Assembly (NCBI RefSeq): GCF_050003625.1
Contig: NC_134400.1
Coordinates: 50,410,066-50,474,065 of the forward strand
DNA from: Haematobia irritans
Lineage: Eukaryota > Arthropoda > Insecta > Diptera > Muscidae
Direction: 5' to 3'
DNA: 64,000 nt
The position numbers were made by a program, and so were the translations under genes. The notes under the pieces were generated by a model that did not search any database, was not told the DNA's origin, and saw only the letters and a program-made list of their open reading frames with translations. Below are positions 57,068-64,000 of this stretch, piece after piece (the stretch's first letter is position 1; each line of letters starts with the position of its first letter).

Positions 57068-57129
57068 ACAGTCTACAATAATGAAGCAATCGTACTGATA
57101 TTTCGCACAAGCTAGTATTTTGTCTGCAG

Positions 57130-58795
57130 GCAGGTCAAGCTCGAAGATGGGCTATATCGATCCAGGTTTTGATAAAGTCCCCATATAAACATACCTCCCG
57201 ATTTGTGGTCTTCGGTTTATAAAAACCGTACTTTCTATCCAATTTGCCTGAAATTGGAAATCTAGAGGTATTTTATGACCACAAAGAGGTGTGCCGAAAG
57301 TGGTGAGTATCGGTCCATGTCTTGATATAGCCCCCATGGTTAGGTTAGGTTAGGTTAGGTGGTAGCCCGATGTATCAGGCTCACTTATACTATTCAGTCC
57401 ATTGTGATACCACATTGGTGAACTTCTCGCCTATCACTGAATGCTGCCCGATTCCCTGTTATGCTCAATGACAAGGGACCTCCTTTTTATAGCCGAGTCC
57501 GATCGGCGTTCCACATTGCAGTGAAACCACTTAGAGAAGTTTTGAAACTCTCAGAAATGTCACCAGCATTTCTGAGGTGGGATAATCCACCGCTGAAAAA
57601 CTTTTTGGTGTTCGGTCGAAGCAGGAATCGAACCCACGACCTTATGTATGCAAGGCGGGCATGCTAACCATTGCACCACTATAGCTCCCATATAGACGGA
57701 TCTCAAGAGTTTATTTCTCGGGCTTATAGAAAACGTAGTTTTTATCTTATTTGCCTGAAAGTGGAAATCTAGAGGTATTTTATGATCACAAAGAGGTGTG
57801 CCGAAAGTGGTGAGTGTCGGTTCATGTTTTGATATAGCCCCCATATAGACCGATCTCCAGATTTTATTTCTCGGGCTTATAGAAAACGTAGTTTTTATTT
57901 TATTTGCCTGAAAGTGGTAATCTAGAGGTATTTTAGGACCATAAAAAGTTATGCCGAAAATGGTGAGTATAGGTGCATATATTGATATAGCCTTAAATAT
58001 AGACCGATCTCCAGATTTTACTTCTTGGGTTAACCGTAGTTTTTATCCACTTTTCCTGAAATTGGAGATCTAGAGGTTTTCTAGGACTACAAATACGTGT
58101 GCCGAAAATGGCGTATATAGGTCCATGTTTTGGTATATCCCCCATACAGACGATCTCCCGATTTTACTTCTTGGGCTTATACAAACCGTAGTTTTTATCC
58201 AATTTGCCTGATATTGGAAATCTAGAGGTATTTTAGGAGCATAATGATGTATGCCGAAAATAGTGAGTATCGGTCCGAGTTTTGATTTAGCCCCCATATA
58301 GACCGATCTCCACATTTTATTTCTCAGCCTTATAGAAACCGTAGTTTTTATCCAATTTGTTGAAATTGGAAATCTAGAGGTATTTTAGGACAATAAAGAA
58401 GTGTGCCGAAAATGGCGTATATTGGTTCATATTTTGGTATATCCCCATATAGGCCGATCTCCCGATTTTATTTCATGGGCTTATAGAAACCTTAGCTTTT
58501 ATCCAATTTGCATGAAATTCGAAATCTAGAATTATTTTAGGACCACAAAGAGGTGTGCCGAAAACGGTGAGTATCGGTCCATGTTTTAGTATAGCCTTCA
58601 TAAGACCAATCTCCCGATTTCATTCATTGGGTTTCTAGAAACCGTAGGTTTTATCCGATTTGCCTGAAATTGTAAATATACTGGTATTTTAAACTCACAA
58701 AAACGTGTATCGGAGTTAGGTTTTATCGGTCCATTTGATAAGGCCTCCATATAGACCGATTTCACTTCTTGAGGGTATAGAAGGCGCACAGATCA
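57130..58795. repeat. Family D ~151-bp tandem array
   Basis: About nine to ten units with TCTCCAGATTTTA or CTCCCGATTTTA, GCCTGAAATTGGAAATCTAG, GTGTGCCGAAAATGG and ATATAGCCCCCATATAGACC. Spacing between successive ATATAGCCCCCAT blocks is close to 151 bp. No family-type termini were seen at either side. Split by a SINE at 57338-57680. Confidence 0.85.
57338..57680 (-). mobile_element. tRNA-derived SINE, near full length
   Basis: 343 bp on the minus strand. The tRNA-like head is ATGGTTAGCATGCCCGCC (A-box-like) and GTGGGTTCGATTCCTGC (B-box). A body of about 180 bp follows, then the tail TGTGGTATCACAATGGACTG ... CCTAACCTAACC. It is flanked by an 11-bp target duplication ATAGCCCCCAT/ATAGCTCCCAT. 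The tail matches the LOA LINE 3' UTR at 32370-32452, so that LINE family is the likely source of its reverse transcriptase. Confidence 0.88.
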
Positions 58796-59124
58796 TGCAC
58801 GCAAAGAAAAAAAACGTTTGGAAAACGTGTACCGAAAACGTTTTTCTTTTGTTAGGGTTTTTTGAATTGCTTCGAAAATTTTAAACTTTTATCACCAAAA
58901 AAATCGTTTGTTACAAAATTTTTGTTTTTTCAATAAAAAAAGTTATTTTTGAAACAACAACACAGTCCATTTCGTTTATATCAAACACTGTTCTTTTCTG
59001 ACTTTAGGTCTTTAATAAGACACATTTTACAGTTCAAAATTTAATATACTACAATGTAATGTTGAACATTTTTTCGGAATCTTCCGAAGATATCTGGCAT
59101 ATATTTAAAAAAGAAAAAAAAAAA
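58796..59124. other. Unassigned; MITE-like CACGCAAAGAAAA start
   Basis: 58798 begins CACGCAAAGAAAAAAAACG, resembling family G ends, with AACGTTTTTC repeats; no matching right end found. Confidence 0.35.
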
Positions 59125-60634
59125 ACAAGTAAGGAAAGTCTAAAGTCGGGCGGGGCCGACTATATTATACCCTGCACCACTTTGTAGATCTAAATTTTCG
59201 ATACAATATCACATCCGTCAAATGTGTTGGGGGCTATATATAAAGGTTTGTCCCAAATACATACATTTCAATATCACTCGATTTGGACAGAATTTGATAC
59301 AATTTGATACATTACAAAATCTATAGACTCAAAATTTAAGTTGGCTAATGCACTAGGGTGGAACACAATTTCAGTAAAAAAATATGGGAAACATTTAAAT
59401 CTGAAGCAATTTTAAGGAAACTTCGCAAAACTTTATTTATGATTTATCGCTCGATATATATGTATTAGAAGTTTATGAAAATTAGAGTCATTTTTACAAC
59501 TTTTCGACTAAGCAGTGCCGATTTAACAAGGAAAATGTTGGTATTTTGACCATTTTTGTCGAAATCAGAAAAACATATATATGGGAGCTATATCTAAATC
59601 TGAACCGATGTCAACCAAATTTGGCACGCATAGTTGCAATGCTAATTCTACTCCCTGTGCAAAATTTCAACTAAATCGGAGTTAAAAATTGGCCCCTGTG
59701 GTCATATGAGTGTAAATCGGGCGAAAGCTATATGGGGGATATATCTAAATCTGAACCGATTTCAACCAAATTTGGCACACATAGCTACAATGCTAATTCT
59801 ACTCCCTGTGCAAAATTTCAATTAAATCGTAGTAAACAATTGGCCTCTTTGGTCATATGAGTGTAAATCGGGCGAAAGCTATATATGGGAGCTATATCTA
59901 AATCTGAACCGATTTCAACCAAATTTGGCACACATAGCTACAATGCTAATTCTACTTCCTGTGCAAAATTTCAACTAATTCGGAGCAAAAAGTTAGCCTC
60001 TGTGGTCATTTGAGTGTAAATCGGGCGATAGCTATATATGGGAGCTATATCTAAATCTGCACCGATTTCAACCAAATTTGACACGCATACCTATAATGCT
60101 AATTATACTCTGTGTGCAAACTTTCAACTAAATCGGAGCAAAAAATTGGCCTCTGTGGGCAAATGAGTGTAAATCGGGCGAAAGCTATATATGGGAGCTA
60201 TATCTAAATCTGAACCGATTTGGCTGCTATTTTGCAAATTTTTCGAGACTGTTAAAATATTCGAATGTACGGAATTTGAGGAAGATCGGTTGATATACAC
60301 GCCAATTATGACCAGATCGGTGAAAAATATATATGGCAGCTATATCTAAATCTGAACCGATTTTTTCCAAAATCAATAGGGATCGTCTCTGAGCCGAGCA
60401 GGACCCTATACCAAATTTTAGGACAATCGGACTAAAACTGCAAGCTGTACGTTGCACACAAAAATACATCAACAGACAGACAGACAGACAGACGAACATC
60501 GCTAAATCGACTCAGAATTTATTTCTGAGACGATCGGTATACTAAACGATGGGTCTCAGACTTTTCCTTCTTGGCGTTACATACAAATGCACAAACTTAT
60601 TATACCCTGTACCACAGTAGTGGTGAAGGGTATA
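59125..60634 (+). mobile_element. Family B element, complete
   Basis: 1.5 kb with both ends: ACAAGTAAGGAAAGTC, GTCGGGCGGGGCCGAC hairpin and TATACCCTGCACCACT at the left; (CAGA)n at about 60474-60496 and hairpin CCTGTACCACAGTAGTGG at the right. Central units repeat every 151-154 bp (GGGAGCTATATCTAAATCTG at about 59582, 59886, 60040). Best reference copy of family B in the window. Confidence 0.9.
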
Positions 60635-61598
60635 AATATGGGAAACATTTAAATCTGAAGCAATTTTAAGGAAACTTCGCAAAAGTTTATTTATGATTTA
60701 TCGCTCGATATATATGTATTAGAAGTTTAGGAAAATTAGAGTCATTTTTACAACTTTTGGACTAAGCAGTGGCGATTTTACAAGGCAAATGTCGGTATTT
60801 TGACCATTTTTGTCGAAATCAGAAAAACATATATATGGGAGCTATATCTAAATCTGAACCGATTTCAACCAAATTTGGCACGCATAGTTACAATGCTAAT
60901 CCTACTCCCTGTGCAATATTTCAACTAAATCGGAGTTAAAAATTGGCCTCTGTGGTCATATGAGTGTAAATCGGGCGAAAGCTATATATGGGAGATATAT
61001 CCAAATCTGAACCGATTTCAACCAAATTTGGCACACATAGTTACAATGCTAATCCTACTCCCTGTGCAATATTTCAACTAAATCGGAGTTAAAAATTGGC
61101 CTCTGTGGTCATATGAGTGTAAATCGGGCGAAAGCTATATATGGGAGATATATCCAAATCTGAACCGATTTCAACCAAATTTGGCACGCATAGTTACAAT
61201 GCTAATTCTACTCCCTGTGCAAAATTTCAACTAAATCGGAGTTAAAAATTGGCCTCTGTGGTCATATGAGTGTAAATCGGGCGAAAGCTATATATGGGAG
61301 ATATATCCAAATCTGAACCGATTTCAACCAAATTTGGCACGCATAGTTACAATGCTAATTCTACTCCCCATGCAAAATTTCAACTAAATCGGAGCACAAA
61401 ATTGACCTCTGTGGGCAAATTAGTGTAAATCGGGCGAAAACTATATATGGGAGCTATATCTAAATCTGAACCGATTTGGCTGATATTTTGCAAGTTTTTC
61501 GAGACCCATAAAATATTCGGATGTACGGAATTTGAGGAAGATCGGTTGATATACACGCCAATTATGACCAGATCGGTGAAAAATATACATGGCAGCTA

Positions 61599-62531
61599 AA
61601 GGGTGATTTGTTAAGAGCTTGATAACTTTTTTTTAAAAAAAAACGCATAAAATTTGCAAAATCTCATCGGTTCTTTATTTGAAACGTTAGATTGGTCCAT
61701 GACATTTACTTTTTGAAGATAATTTCATTTAAATGTTGACCGCGGCTGCGTCTTAGGTGGTCCATTCGGAAAGTCCAATTTTGGGCAACTTTTTCGAGCA
61801 TTTCGGCCGGAATAGCCCGAATTTCTTCGGAAATGTTGTCTTCTAAAGCTGGAATAGTTGCTGGCTTATTTCTGTAGACTTTAGACTTGACGTAGCCCCA
61901 CAAAAAATTGTCTAAAGGCGTCAAATCGCATGATCTTGGTGGCCAACTTACCGGTCCATTTCTTGAGATGAATTGTTCTCCGAAGTTTTCCCTCAAAATG
62001 GCCATAGAATCGCGAGCTGTGTGGCATGTAGCGCCATCTTGTTGAAACCACATGTCAACCAAGTTCAGTTCTTCCATTTTTGGCAACAAAAAGTTTGTTA
62101 GCATCGAACGATAGCGATCGCCATTCACCGTAACGTTGCGTCCAACAGCATCTTTGAAAAAATACGGTCCAATGATTCCACCAGCGTACAAACCACGCCA
62201 AACAGTGCATTTTTCGGGATGCATGGGCAGTTCTTGAACGGCTTCTGGTTGCTCTTCACTCCAAATGCGGCAATTTTGCTTATTTACGTAGCCATTCAAC
62301 CAGAAATGAGCCTCATCGCTGAACAAAATTTGTCGATAAACACATTTCGAACCGAACACTGATTTTGGTAATAAAATTCAATGATTTACAAGCGTTGCTC
62401 GTTAGTAAGTCTATTCATGATGAAATGTCAAAGCATACTGAGCATCTTTCTCTTTGACACCATGTCTGAAATCCCACGTGATCTGTCAAATACTAATGCA
62501 TGAAAATCCTAACCTCAAAAGAATCACCCTT
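61599..62531 (-). mobile_element. DD41D element, copy 4 (internally deleted)
   Basis: 933 bp, TA at 61597-61598 and 62532-62533. Removal restores GGCAGCTATATCTAAATCTG of the B unit (compare 60331). Confidence 0.92.
61706..62418 (-). pseudogene. DD41D transposase with ~26 N-terminal residues retained
   Basis: Starts MNRLTNEQRL and continues as far as CSVRNV, then jumps to TATCGACAAATTTTGTTC of the catalytic half out of frame. Catalytic blocks are as in the other copies; one private change gives LTPLDNFLWG. Confidence 0.9.
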
Positions 62532-62869
62532 TATATCTAAATCTGAACCGATTTTTTCCAAAATCAACAGGGATCGTCTTTGAGCCGAAACAGGACCCTA
62601 TCCCAAATTTTAGGACAATCGGACTAAAACTGCGAGCTGTACTTTGCACACAAAAATACATCAACAGACAGACAGACAGACGGACAGACAGACATACAGA
62701 CAGACAGACAGACGGACGGACATAGCTAAATCGACTCAGAATTTAATTCTAAGCCGATCCGTATACTAAAAGGTTGGTCTATGATTACTCCTTCTTGGCG
62801 TTACATACAAATGCACAAACTTATACCCTGTACCACAGTAGTGGTGAAGGGAATAAAAAAACAAAAAAA

Positions 62870-63240
62870 AAACTTTTGTCGAAGCAGGGATCGAACCAAC
62901 GACCCTTGGCATGCAAGTCGGACGTAGCAACCACTGCTCCACGGTGCCGAACTAAATGTTTGTTTCTGTTAAATAAACTTTGTTTATTCGGTTCGTGGGC
63001 GCCGCAAGCTATGCTATATAAATATAACTTATATGGATATTTAGGTATTGATGGCCATAACAGGTACATAGCTCAGTGGTTAGTGTGTTGGCTTACAAAG
63101 TGTATGGCTTACCGAAAGGTAAAAAAATTTTAAAAATTTATAAAATCATATAATTTCTTCTACATTGGTGGTATTACAGGAAAAGGTGTTAAGAACTAAA
63201 CCACCTCGTGGATGTGAGAAAGATGTGAGGGAAAATGCAA
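62870..63240 (-). mobile_element. Element T core fragment, copy 3
   Basis: Inverted relative to 54812-56580. The minus module CCGTGGAGCAGTGG ... GTTGGTTCGATCCC is at 62880-62945 with a T-run on its 3' side. The spacer has TTATATAGCATAG.TTGC.GCGCCCAC. The plus module TAGCTCAGTGGTTAG at 63069-63083 has lost its B-box. The fragment starts at the hairpin end of the B copy and has no CACCCT-type ends. Confidence 0.7.
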
Positions 63241-64000
63241 TTACCAAGAAAACAATGTTTTTTGAGTTGGTCTTTATTTGTTTTTACATCCTGGTAAAGA
63301 ATAAACGTTTATCACAAAAAGTATATACTTTTCATCCAAATACACTTCCTTACAGCGAAAAGCAAATGAGAAACGAACTTTGTTTGTCGAAAATTTCGTT
63401 TGGGAGGAAAGAATTATTTTTTTTCGTGTGAAAATTGTAATGGGTATATAGATCAATAGATTTTAGATTTCAAATCAAGGCGTTATTTCATCATTTTCTA
63501 GCACACCTACAAGAGATTTTAACGATTCCTCTAAAACACAAACAAAAATTAGAGTAGTACAATGTAATTCGTTAATTTGGCCTTTTAAAGGTTTTGAATT
63601 GCTTAAATAAATGGTTCTTATAAATCCAGATTCTGATATAGTCTACATAGGTAAAATTTTTAGATTTATCTTCGGAAAGTGTACTATTTGAACTGCTCTA
63701 TTTCGGAGAATATCGACAATTGTAATTATTCCAATGGAAAACTCTGCTGAAAGAATATAGAACAAAATCTAAAGAAATATTCAAATAAGAAAGCGAGAAA
63801 ACTTTTCCAAAATCGTCCTTGGGTGTTATCTTAGCAAACTTTCTAAATAGAAGGAGGCCAAAAGTACACTGCAAAAGGATGAAGGCCAGTCCTCATATCC
63901 CTTTTCACCATATAGGGTGGTGGATGGGTGGAGCAAACTCGATGTTCCCTTAGAGTATCATTATTAAAGGCATTTAGATGACAATAGTACTTGACATTTT
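63241..64000. other. Unassigned
   Basis: AT-rich, no repeat family or gene recognised. Confidence 0.35.

Larger units (their letters stand above)
60635..62854 (+). mobile_element. Family B partial tandem copy hosting DD41D copy 4
   Basis: Begins AATATGGGAAACATTTAAATC, an internal B sequence (59383 in the preceding copy), directly after that copy's terminal hairpin. It contains exact ~152-bp unit duplications around 60895-61350 and ends with its own CNGA microsatellite (62665-62725) and hairpin. Confidence 0.88.

Noticed and set aside
57338..57360. TTAGG-type repeats as telomeric sequence
   Set aside because: The runs are three to four units long, sit at SINE/LINE 3' ends with target duplications, and Diptera generally lack TTAGG telomeres.

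Overview
This looks like a gene-poor stretch of a higher-fly (Calyptratae, Muscidae) nuclear genome. The horn fly Haematobia irritans or a close relative is the best guess. The main reason is two decayed mariner copies (33876-35108 and 51375-52657) whose terminal repeats and transposase match Himar1, the mariner first described from H. irritans. This is recognition from memory, not a database search. The DNA is AT-rich. I found no convincing host exon, rRNA, functional tRNA or CRISPR array. Nearly everything recognisable is transposon-derived and nested.

Most of the mass belongs to four related repeat families, here named A, B, C and D. A, B and C share an ACAAGT terminus, a GC-rich CCG hairpin, a short subterminal inverted repeat of the type TATACCCT..ACCA, central tandem repeats of about 146-155 bp, a CNGA microsatellite and a second terminal hairpin. 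This resembles DINE-1/HINE (non-autonomous Helentron) elements, but the assignment is inference. A-family copies lie at 4426-4987, 8007-11738, 20334-22007, 22063-24997, 26376-32560, 33036-35507, 42050-44619, 45163-46957 and around 51290-52668. B copies lie at 764-2294, 11760-12607 (a palindrome), 13668-14080, 14355-15724, 59125-60634 and 60635-62854. C copies lie at 5253-6312 and 15725-16352. The D array is at 57130-58795. A 29-bp minisatellite forms nine or so separate arrays, mostly inside A copies.

Into these repeats have jumped: four copies of a DD41D Tc1/mariner-type element, each 933-935 bp and internally deleted; two Himar1-like mariners; one dead LOA-clade non-LTR retrotransposon (27604-32452) with DUF4780-type ORF1 and endonuclease/RT/RNase H ORF2; a tRNA-derived SINE family whose 3' tail matches that LINE; and a TA-duplicating element (8759-10334, 54812-56580) carrying two divergent tRNA-like modules. 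A DD37E element (38798-40052) interrupts an R1-clade-like RT relic. Several MITE families (E, F, G, H) and fold-back elements fill other spaces.

Every protein-coding frame seen is broken by stops, frameshifts or deletions, so no complete autonomous element is visible. The most unusual observation is that the four DD41D copies have different internal deletion breakpoints but exactly the same length across the variable block (70 bp). Others are the shared ~150-bp period and core motif of otherwise different satellite-like families, a 221-bp-armed palindromic B element, and the divergent tRNA-like pair. Longer stretches where I recognise nothing are 18361-19552, 35508-36784, 48839-50138, 52669-53397 and 63241-64000.
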